A program made the position numbers and the translations under genes. Shown in pieces: positions 1 to 4,940 of a stretch of 6,612 nucleotides of DNA. The DNA comes from Phytoactinopolyspora endophytica. GTDB taxonomy: Bacteria > Actinomycetota > Actinomycetes > Jiangellales > Jiangellaceae. The stretch's first letter is position 1. The number at the start of each line of letters is the position of its first letter. Below the pieces are notes generated by a model. The model was not told the origin of the DNA. It searched no databases and saw nothing but the letters and a program-made list of their open reading frames with translations. The DNA lies in the NCBI RefSeq assembly GCF_004138495.1, contig NZ_ML142855.1, positions 308,959 through 315,570 of the forward strand, in the 5' to 3' direction.

Positions 1-1201
1 TGTCGTGGTCGCCGCGCCGGCGACGACCGGCGAAAGCTGGCTGACCGTGCGTGCGGTGCTCGCCGACGACGCGCCGTGGGCGCCGGCCGGGCATGAGATC
101 GCTTGGGGCCAGGGGCCGGCCAACCCACGCTGGAGCGCCGATGACGCACGCGCCGGGCAGGCGGTGACCGCGTCCCCGGACCCGGACGGCGTGGGCGGCA
201 TGCGGGACGCTGTGGATCCTGGCGCGTCCGTGCCGATCGGCGGCCGGGTAGATGACTCCGTCGTCCGAGTCGGTGCCGGTGAGTTCGATCCGCACACGGG
301 GCGTCTTGTCCGCCTGGGCGGGATCGACGTCGACGGGCCGCTGCTGGACGTGTGGCGTGCACCGACCGACAACGACGACGGTCAGCCGCACACCCCCGCG
401 AAGGAGTGGCGCCGCTACGGCCTCGACCGGATGCGCCACCGCACCGACGCGGTCGTCGTCGGGAACAACACCGTCGGGAACAGCGTCGGCGAGAACAGCG
501 TCGTCGGGAACAGCGTCGTCGGAAACAGCCAGGTACCCGGCGAGGACGACACCACGCTCACCACCCTTACCGCCCTCACGGCGCTCACTGTGCGCACCAG
601 GGTGGCCCCGGCCGCGGTTCCGTTCGGCCTGCTGACGACATATCGCTGGACGGCCGTCGACGACGGCGCGCTACGCCTGGATGTGGACGTCGAGCCGGAT
701 GGAACCTGGCCGGACATTCCACTGCCGCGGCTGGGGGTGCGGCTGGCTCTTCCCTCGCAATTCGGCCAGGCCACCTGGTTCGGCGGCGGCCCCGGAGAGG
801 CGTATCCGGACACCCGGCAGGCCGTGCGGGTCGGGCGCTACACGTCGACGGTCGACGAGATGCAGACGCCGTATGTGTACCCACAGGAGAACGGCCACCG
901 CATCGACGTCCGCTGGGCCGAGCTGACCGCGCAGGATCTCCCGTCCGCACCGGCGGCGCTGCGCATCGAAGGCTCACCCATGTTCGGGCTGACCGTCCGG
1001 CGTTGGACGAGTCACGATCTCGATGCGGCCAAGCATCCGCACGAGCTGGCGGCGCGTGATCGCGTCTACGTCAACCTCGACCTGGTCCAGCACGGCATCG
1101 GGTCGGGCTCCTGCGGGCCGGGCGTGCTGCCGCAGCACGTGCTGCGACCTGAGTCCGCGCACTTTGCCGTCACATTCAGGCAGGTCGCCGGCTTGTCGTA
1201 A
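1..1201 (+). CDS. lacZ: Beta-galactosidase, GH2 family, C-terminal part (5'-partial)
   Basis: This is the carboxy-terminal part of a large LacZ-type beta-galactosidase, which hydrolyses terminal beta-D-galactosides such as lactose. The frame (codons from nt 2) is open at the left edge, so the sugar-binding, immunoglobulin-like and TIM-barrel domains with the catalytic glutamates lie outside. What remains begins in the domain-4 region (WLTVRAVLADDAPWAPAGHE, nt ~41-100). It continues into the small-chain beta-sandwich domain 5, marked by WRAPTDNDDG (from nt 353), FGGGPGEAYPDTRQA (~779-823), TPYVYPQENGHR (~866-901) and the terminal GIGSGSCGPGVLPQH (~1097-1141), the usual end of actinobacterial family members. 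The ORF stops at TAA 1199-1201. A low-complexity insert after the WRAPTDND segment (nt 455-589) is unusual and is listed separately. No functional link to the thiamin genes is evident. Family assignment is firm; the exact substrate cannot be read from this part. Confidence 0.9.
   Translation, partial: VVVAAPATTGESWLTVRAVLADDAPWAPAGHEIAWGQGPANPRWSADDARAGQAVTASPDPDGVGGMRDAVDPGASVPIGGRVDDSVVRVGAGEFDPHTGRLVRLGGIDVDGPLLDVWRAPTDNDDGQPHTPAKEWRRYGLDRMRHRTDAVVVGNNTVGNSVGENSVVGNSVVGNSQVPGEDDTTLTTLTALTALTVRTRVAPAAVPFGLLTTYRWTAVDDGALRLDVDVEPDGTWPDIPLPRLGVRLALPSQFGQATWFGGGPGEAYPDTRQAVRVGRYTSTVDEMQTPYVYPQENGHRIDVRWAELTAQDLPSAPAALRIEGSPMFGLTVRRWTSHDLDAAKHPHELAARDRVYVNLDLVQHGIGSGSCGPGVLPQHVLRPESAHFAVTFRQVAGLS
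455..529 (+). repeat. Five tandem 15-bp units encoding a V-V-G-N-S pentapeptide
   Basis: Five in-frame 15-nt units lie back to back (455-469, 470-484, 485-499, 500-514, 515-529). They encode VVGNN, TVGNS, VGENS, VVGNS and VVGNS. The last two differ by a single base, so the array looks recently expanded. About 25 nt downstream, four 9-nt units (554-589) encode TLT-TLT-ALT-ALT. Both sit inside the domain-5 region of the beta-galactosidase, between the conserved WRAPTDND segment and the next recognisable strand, where a surface loop is likely. All unit lengths are multiples of three, so copy-number change would keep the frame. Confidence 0.85.
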
Positions 1202-1226
1202 ATGTCTTGCACAGCCGGATCGCGCT

Positions 1227-1262
1227 GGACGTAGCTGGCCGGTTAACCCCGTAGCTACGTCC
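1227..1262 (+). other. Perfect 10-bp inverted repeat downstream of lacZ
   Basis: GGACGTAGCT (1227-1236) is the exact reverse complement of AGCTACGTCC (1253-1262), with a 16-nt loop that itself holds the palindrome GGTTAACC (1241-1248). It lies 25 nt after the lacZ stop. It may be a transcription terminator stem lacking a T-tract, as is common in actinobacteria, or a protein-binding operator. Its right arm overlaps CGTCCTGCA (1258-1266), which is the exact reverse complement of TGCAGGACG (1291-1299), so two RNA folds would compete if the region is transcribed. Confidence 0.5.
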
Positions 1263-1340
1263 TGCAGGCTGTGGCTCGGATCGCTCACCTTGCAGGACGC
1301 AAGATTCGAGGGCGAGGTGTGCGGCGACCCGAGTGCGAGG

Positions 1341-1346
1341 TAGGTT
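1341..1346 (+). promoter_or_regulatory. Candidate -10 element for the thi operon
   Basis: TAGGTT fits the TAnnnT pattern of actinobacterial housekeeping promoters. Initiation 6-9 nt downstream would begin the transcript around nt 1353-1356, just ahead of the first paired base of the TPP aptamer at 1361, which is where a start is expected. No good -35 box is seen at 16-19 nt upstream (nearest: TGTGCG at 1318-1323), so the call rests on the -10 and its position. Confidence 0.4.
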
Positions 1347-1360
1347 GGGGTTTGTACCGA

Positions 1361-1435
1361 TCGGCCGGGGTGCCCGAAGGGGCTGAGAACACACCCGCCG
1401 AACCTGATCCGGGTTATGCCGGCGCAGGGAGCCGA
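1361..1435 (+). ncRNA. TPP riboswitch aptamer (THI element)
   Basis: This is a thiamin pyrophosphate-sensing RNA in the leader of thiM. The conserved landmarks are in order: CGGGGTGCCC (1366-1375), CTGAGA (1383-1388), ACCC (1393-1396), ACCTGATC (1402-1409), the GGTTATGCC element (1412-1420) and GCAGGGA (1424-1430). P1 is a perfect 5-bp helix of TCGGC (1361-1365) with GCCGA (1431-1435). P2 pairs GGGT (1368-1371) with ACCC, and P4 pairs CGCCG (1396-1400) with CGGCG (1420-1424). P3 is very short: GCCC (1372-1375) with GGGC (1380-1383) closed by a GAAG loop. High TPP should stabilise the fold and reduce expression of the downstream genes. Placement directly before four thiamin salvage genes fits the known role of the class. 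Confidence 0.97.
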
Positions 1436-1480
1436 AACGGTTGTGCGGATGGCCAGCATCTTTCCGCCGCCGCCTCGTTC

Positions 1481-1497
1481 CCTCCCGGCTGGGGAGG
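1481..1497 (+). promoter_or_regulatory. Shine-Dalgarno-sequestering hairpin (riboswitch expression platform) and thiM RBS
   Basis: CCTCCC (1481-1486) is the exact reverse complement of GGGAGG (1492-1497), with a 5-nt loop. The 3' arm contains GGAGG (1493-1497), the thiM Shine-Dalgarno, 6 nt before the ATG at 1504. Forming this stem would block ribosome binding. No run of T follows it, so it fits a translational off-switch better than an intrinsic terminator. It lies 45 nt downstream of the aptamer. The pairing is seen in the sequence; its control by TPP is inferred. Confidence 0.75.
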
Positions 1498-1503
1498 AGC
1501 ATG

Positions 1504-2403
1504 ATGGCCGCGACACCACAGTCCGGCGACTCCGCTGCGCTGGATGCCGAGTCGATGGCGTCGTCGGCTTGGAACGCGCCGCAGCCAGGCGCGTCTGTTC
1601 TGACCCAGGCGGTGACGCCGGCCGGGGTGTGGGCGGCGTTCGAGGCGATGCGACAACAGGGCCCTCTGGTGCAGAACATCACCAACTATGTGGCCATGGA
1701 CCTCTCGGCCAACGTGCTGCTCGCTGCGGGCGCGTCGCCGGCCATGGTGCACGCTCGGGAGGAGGCCGCGGAGTTTGCGCGGATCGCGGGTGCCGTCGTC
1801 GTGAACATCGGGACCCTGTCCCCGTCGTGGGTGGAGTCGATGCTCGACGTGGCGCGGGTCGCCGGTGAGCGCGGGTTGCCGTGGGTGCTCGACCCGGTGG
1901 CGGTCGGGGCGACGTCGTACCGGACCAAGGTGGCCGCCGAGCTGCTCACCTTGGCCCCTACCATCGTGCGAGGCAACGCCAGTGAGATCCTCGCGCTCGC
2001 CGGCGCGGCCGGTCGTGGCAAAGGTGTGGACACGACGGACACGTCGTCGGACGCCGTTGAGGCGGCCGCCGACCTGGCCAGGCAGACCGGCGGTGTGGTC
2101 GCAGTGACCGGCGAGGTCGACATCGTGACCGATGGGGCGCGCTCGGCGCACATCGCGGGCGGCGATCCGATGATGGCCAAGGTCACGGCGATGGGCTGTG
2201 CGGCGAGCTCGGTCGTCGCGGCGTTCGCGGCCGTCGTCGATGATCCACTGGTCGCCACCTCGGCGGCGCTCGCGGTCTTCGGGTTGGCAGGGCAGCGAGC
2301 CGCGGCGGACGCGCCGGGTCCCGGCACCTTGCGGTGGCGGATGCTCGACGAGTTGTACGCCCTGGACGAGGCCAGAGTGGTCGCGGGAGCGCGGATCTCA
2401 TGA
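1504..2403 (+). CDS. thiM: Hydroxyethylthiazole kinase ThiM
   Basis: ThiM phosphorylates 4-methyl-5-(2-hydroxyethyl)thiazole with ATP to give HET-P, the thiazole half of thiamin, in the cytosolic salvage route. The 299-residue product carries the family signature QNITNYVAMDLSANVLLAAG (57-76) followed by ASPAMVHA, then VLDPVAVGATSYR (128-140), RGNASEI (156-162), VTGEVDIVTDG (201-211) and KVTAMGCAASS (226-236). That last segment holds the conserved cysteine (C232) near the phosphate site. Tandem ATG codons at 1501 and 1504 both stay in frame. I favour 1504 because GGAGG then sits 6 nt away, against 3 nt for 1501. The first ~36 residues (Ala/Ser-rich, no motif) are extra relative to the ~262-residue E. 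coli enzyme. The gene leads the operon, lies directly under the TPP riboswitch, and overlaps thiE by an ATGA at 2400-2403. Confidence 0.96.
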   Translation: MAATPQSGDSAALDAESMASSAWNAPQPGASVLTQAVTPAGVWAAFEAMRQQGPLVQNITNYVAMDLSANVLLAAGASPAMVHAREEAAEFARIAGAVVVNIGTLSPSWVESMLDVARVAGERGLPWVLDPVAVGATSYRTKVAAELLTLAPTIVRGNASEILALAGAAGRGKGVDTTDTSSDAVEAAADLARQTGGVVAVTGEVDIVTDGARSAHIAGGDPMMAKVTAMGCAASSVVAAFAAVVDDPLVATSAALAVFGLAGQRAAADAPGPGTLRWRMLDELYALDEARVVAGARIS

Positions 2404-3158
2404 TCGTGGGAGGCCAGCGGGCTGGAGGTGAGCCCTCGCCGAGCGGAGACGAAGGGCTGCGGGGACGAGGCGCCCTCGATGTCCGGCTCTACGTGGTCAC
2501 TGATCCGTCGCTCGTGCCGGCGGACCGGCTGGTCGAGACCTGCGTGGCAGCCGTCAAAGGGGGCGCTACGCTCGTCCAGCTCCGGGACAAGCAGGCAACC
2601 GACGACGAGCTGCTGAAGCAGGCGCTCGAGCTGCGCGACGCATTGCGGCCCCTGGGTGTCCCGCTGGTGGTCAACGACCGCGTCGAGGTGGCGCGGCAAG
2701 CGGGGGTCGGCGTTCACGTGGGCGTCAGCGATACGCCGCCGACGACGGTACGCCGCGCGCTGGGTGCGGACGCGGTCGTCGGCTGGTCGGTGGAGAGACT
2801 CGAGCAGCTCGCTGCCGGCGAAGCAGAGCGGGCCGCCGGCGAAAGTGCGGCGTGTTCGTATGTGGCGGCGAGCCCGGTATGGCGGACACCCACCAAGTCG
2901 GACACGGCGGCGGCACTGGGTCCGCCCGGGGTCGCGGCGCTGCGCCGGCGGACCCACCTGCCACTGGTGGGCATCGGCGGGATCAACACGCCGGAACGGG
3001 CAGCGGATGTGATTGCAGCCGGCGCCGACGGTGTCGCCGTCGTCTCCGGGGTGTTCAGCGTCGGCGATCCGGAAGCCGCTGCGGCGGAACTGCGGGCGGC
3101 GGTCGACGATGCCTTGCGGGCTCGCGCTGACGAGTGTCGAGAAGACTATGAGGAGTGA
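2400..3158 (+). CDS. thiE: Thiamine-phosphate synthase ThiE
   Basis: ThiE couples HMP-PP with HET-P to form thiamin monophosphate and pyrophosphate, the joining step of the pathway. The 252-residue TIM-barrel protein keeps the expected active-site set: QLRDK (60-64), ND (92-93), the aspartate after the GVHVG strand (D111), GWS (128-130), the pyrophosphate-binding TPTK (163-166), GIGGI (191-195) and the GADGVAVVSG end of the barrel (208-217). The usual Q in GVHxGQxD is replaced by V109, which is odd but spares the Mg-binding Asp. The start ATG (2400) overlaps the thiM stop as ATGA, implying translational coupling; a GGGAG at 2385-2389 may help. The ~27 residues before LYVVTD are Gly/Ser/Glu-rich, linker-like and longer than in typical 210-220-residue family members. 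The gene ends 7 nt before the preferred thiD start. Confidence 0.96.
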   Translation: MIVGGQRAGGEPSPSGDEGLRGRGALDVRLYVVTDPSLVPADRLVETCVAAVKGGATLVQLRDKQATDDELLKQALELRDALRPLGVPLVVNDRVEVARQAGVGVHVGVSDTPPTTVRRALGADAVVGWSVERLEQLAAGEAERAAGESAACSYVAASPVWRTPTKSDTAAALGPPGVAALRRRTHLPLVGIGGINTPERAADVIAAGADGVAVVSGVFSVGDPEAAAAELRAAVDDALRARADECREDYEE

Positions 3159-3165
3159 CGACAAC

Positions 3166-3963
3166 ATGGTGCCGACGGTTCTATCCGTGGCTGGCTCTGA
3201 CCCGTCCGGCGGGGCCGGTATCCAGGCTGACCTGAAGACCTTCTCCGCGCTCGGCGCCTACGGCACGGCCGCCCTGACGGCACTGACAGCGCAGAACACC
3301 CGTGGCGTGAGCGGCGTCATGCCGGTCTCGGGAGAGTTCGTCACGCAGCAGCTCGCCGCCCTTTTCGAAGACCTCGATGTGCGGGCGGTGAAGACCGGGA
3401 TGCTCGGCGACCCCGACGTCGTAGAAGCTGTCGCCGATGCGGTGACCCGATACTCAGTGCGCAACCTCGTCGTCGATCCGGTCATGGTGGCGACGTCGGG
3501 GGACCGCCTGGTCTCCGACGAGACCGTCACGGCGATCCGCGAGCGGCTGCTTCCGCTCGCCACCGTGATCACTCCGAACCTACCGGAGACGGCGACGCTG
3601 CTGGGCTGGGCGGAGGTCAGCGAGGAACGGATGGCAGAGGCCGGTGAGCTGCTGCGGGAACGGGGTACCGCGGCGGCGGTGGTGAAGGGCGGGCACGGCA
3701 GCGGCCCAGATGCGGTGGATGTGCTGGTGGACGTCGATGGCGTGCACGAGTTGCGAGCACCGCGGGTCGCCACGAAGAACACGCACGGCACCGGATGCAC
3801 GTTCTCGTCGGCGATCGCCGTCGGTCTCGCACAGGGCAAGCCGCTGCTCGACGCGGTGACGGATGCGAAGCGCTACCTGACCGATGCGCTGCGCGCTGCC
3901 GACACCTTGAGCGTCGGCAGCGGGTACGGACCGGTCCATCACTTCCATGCGCTTTGGGACTGA
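3166..3963 (+). CDS. thiD: Hydroxymethylpyrimidine/phosphomethylpyrimidine kinase ThiD
   Basis: ThiD is a ribokinase-fold enzyme that phosphorylates HMP to HMP-P and then HMP-PP, the pyrimidine donor for ThiE. The 265-residue product matches the normal family length (about 266). It shows VAGSDPSGGAGIQADLKTF at the amino end (8-26), TAQNT (41-45), AVKTGML (74-80), VVDPVMVATSG (102-112), TPNLPE (136-141), KGGH (164-167) and the anion-hole and catalytic motif HGTGC (187-191), followed by FSSAIA. The ATG at 3166 is preferred: GAGGAG (3150-3155) lies 10 nt upstream and the protein then begins MVPTVLSVAG, as in homologues. An in-frame ATG at 3148 would add six residues and overlap thiE by 11 nt, with only a weak GAGAAG ahead of it. 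The conserved Cys in HGTGC is intact, so it should be active. It is a single-domain protein without a fused TenA or ThiE domain. Confidence 0.96.
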   Translation: MVPTVLSVAGSDPSGGAGIQADLKTFSALGAYGTAALTALTAQNTRGVSGVMPVSGEFVTQQLAALFEDLDVRAVKTGMLGDPDVVEAVADAVTRYSVRNLVVDPVMVATSGDRLVSDETVTAIRERLLPLATVITPNLPETATLLGWAEVSEERMAEAGELLRERGTAAAVVKGGHGSGPDAVDVLVDVDGVHELRAPRVATKNTHGTGCTFSSAIAVGLAQGKPLLDAVTDAKRYLTDALRAADTLSVGSGYGPVHHFHALWD

Positions 3964-4112
3964 GAGGTCGACCTCGCAGCCTCGTCGCTGTGGGACTGGG
4001 CCTCGTCGTCGGGGAGAGCGGCGATCACACGCACGGCAACAGACCGTCGGCGATCGCGAGAAGAGAACCACGAGGAAGAGAACACGGCAACACCGAGAAG
4101 GAGTGGTGAGGA
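3964..4112 (+). other. thiD-tenA spacer with small repeats
   Basis: This 149-nt spacer has no coding potential I trust: the tenA frame is closed by a TGA at 4107-4109 and no other frame shows a family motif. It opens with the 12-bp palindrome GAGGTCGACCTC (3964-3975), right after the thiD stop. It contains direct repeats: GCCTCGTCG (3979-3987, 4000-4008), CACGGCAACA (4032-4041, 4083-4092) and GAAGAGAAC (4060-4068, 4075-4083). The last 60 nt are purine-rich and lead into the tenA ribosome-binding site AAGGAG (4098-4103). I see no convincing promoter or terminator, so tenA is probably cotranscribed with thiD. Confidence 0.5.
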
Positions 4113-4778
4113 ATGGGATTCTCCGCTGACGCTTGGGAGCGGGCGAAACCGTGGTACGACGCGATTCTCGAGCATCCCTTCGTCCGTGGACTCGGCGACG
4201 GCACGCTGGATCGTGAGGTGTTCCTGCGTTACATCGTCGACGATGCCCACTACCTGGCGCGGTACTCGCGTGCCCTGGCGACGACGGCCGCGCGGTGGCC
4301 CGAGCCCGAGGGTGCGGCGTCGATCGCCAGGTTCGCCGCCGGGGCCGTGGATGCGGAGCGGATGCTGCACGCGTCGCTGCTGAGCGAGGCCGGCGTCGAT
4401 GTCGATAAGCTGAAGTCCGAGCCCACGCCGACCTGCCTGGCCTATGTCCACACATTGCTGGCGGACGCATCGGTGAAGCCGGCGCCGGTAGCACTGGCCG
4501 GGCTGCTGCCCTGCTTCCGTATCTACGCGGAGGTGGGCCGGCATCTGGCCGATGTGCTCGTCGAGAATCCCGGCCACCCGTACGCGGCATGGCTCTCCGC
4601 TTATGGCGACCCGGCGTTCGCCGAGGACACCAGACGGGCGGAAGAGCTCGTCGACCAGCAAGCGCCCGACGACGGACCGGAGCTCGACCAGATGCACGAG
4701 GCGTATGCACAGGCTTCGAGGTTCGAGTGGATGTTCTGGGACGCTTCGTACCGTGGCGAGTCATGGCCCACACCGTGA
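4113..4778 (+). CDS. tenA: Aminopyrimidine aminohydrolase / thiaminase II, TenA family
   Basis: TenA hydrolyses 4-amino-5-aminomethyl-2-methylpyrimidine, a thiamin breakdown product, to HMP; it can also cleave thiamin itself. The 221-residue all-helical protein matches Bacillus subtilis TenA at the functional positions: D44 and Y47 (IVDDAHYL), Y111 (CLAYVHTL), the catalytic cysteine C134 in LLPC, Y138, Y164 (LSAYGD), and E205 in SRFEW, followed by FWD (208-210). It therefore belongs to the cysteine-bearing TenA_C class rather than the Glu-type TenA_E class. The ATG at 4113 is the first possible start because an in-frame TGA lies at 4107; AAGGAG (4098-4103) sits 9 nt upstream. It supplies HMP to ThiD, encoded just upstream, completing the salvage set. 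The 149-nt gap before it is the only loose joint in the cluster. Confidence 0.95.
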   Translation: MGFSADAWERAKPWYDAILEHPFVRGLGDGTLDREVFLRYIVDDAHYLARYSRALATTAARWPEPEGAASIARFAAGAVDAERMLHASLLSEAGVDVDKLKSEPTPTCLAYVHTLLADASVKPAPVALAGLLPCFRIYAEVGRHLADVLVENPGHPYAAWLSAYGDPAFAEDTRRAEELVDQQAPDDGPELDQMHEAYAQASRFEWMFWDASYRGESWPTP

Positions 4779-4830
4779 GCCCGGGAGCCTCGCAAGGGCG
4801 GCGTCGATGGTCGCGTATTGTGGTCGCCGC

Positions 4831-4859
4831 TTCCGAGTAGGACACATAGACGTTACAAT
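4831..4859 (+). promoter_or_regulatory. Candidate serA promoter
   Basis: TACAAT (4854-4859) is a good -10 hexamer and stands out in this G+C-rich sequence. TTCCGA (4831-4836) lies 17 nt upstream as a weak -35. Initiation near nt 4866 would give a leader of about 75 nt before the serA start. The spacing fits a housekeeping sigma factor; no start-site data are available. Confidence 0.55.
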
Positions 4860-4876
4860 CGTCAGCCATCGGGCCC

Positions 4877-4921
4877 AGTGTCGCGCTCGCCCAGATGATC
4901 ACGTAGAGCTCGCACGACACT
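4877..4921 (+). promoter_or_regulatory. Inverted repeat in the serA leader
   Basis: AGTGTCG (4877-4883) is the exact reverse complement of CGACACT (4915-4921). After one mismatch, GC (4885-4886) can pair with GC (4912-4913). The stem would close a loop of about 25 nt and ends 2-4 nt before the purine-rich ribosome-binding stretch (AAGAGGG, 4924-4930) of serA. No T-run follows, so it is not a simple terminator. A role in translation control, mRNA stability or repressor binding is possible but unproven. Confidence 0.4.
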
Positions 4922-4940
4922 AGAAGAGGGTGTAAACCAC

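Noticed and set aside
1023..1343. Plus-strand frame overlapping the lacZ 3' end and the intergenic region
   Set aside because: The first part is an off-frame reading of lacZ (Arg/Ser/Thr-rich). The tail has no motif and no ribosome-binding site was recognised.
1441..1503. Upstream TTG at 1441 as the thiM start
   Set aside because: It would add 21 residues without family similarity and would place the SD hairpin inside the coding region. The SD GGAGG points to the ATG pair at 1501/1504.
3148..3165. ATG at 3148 as the thiD start
   Set aside because: It is possible, but the stronger GAGGAG at 3150-3155 serves the ATG at 3166, and homologues begin near that second methionine.
1686..3167. Long open frame on the minus strand opposite thiM and thiE (493 codons)
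   Set aside because: It is antisense to two firmly identified genes, has Ser/Ala/Thr/Arg-rich low-complexity composition, and shows no family motif. Such frames arise from G+C-rich third positions.
3964..3975. Palindrome GAGGTCGACCTC as a thiD terminator
   Set aside because: A perfect palindrome without a loop spacer makes a poor hairpin (six-pair arms, fewer with a loop), and no T-run follows. tenA lies downstream in the same pathway.
3580..4920. Minus-strand open frame spanning the 3' part of thiD, the spacer and tenA (446 codons)
   Set aside because: The translation is Arg/Pro-rich and without motifs, and it crosses two real genes on the other strand.
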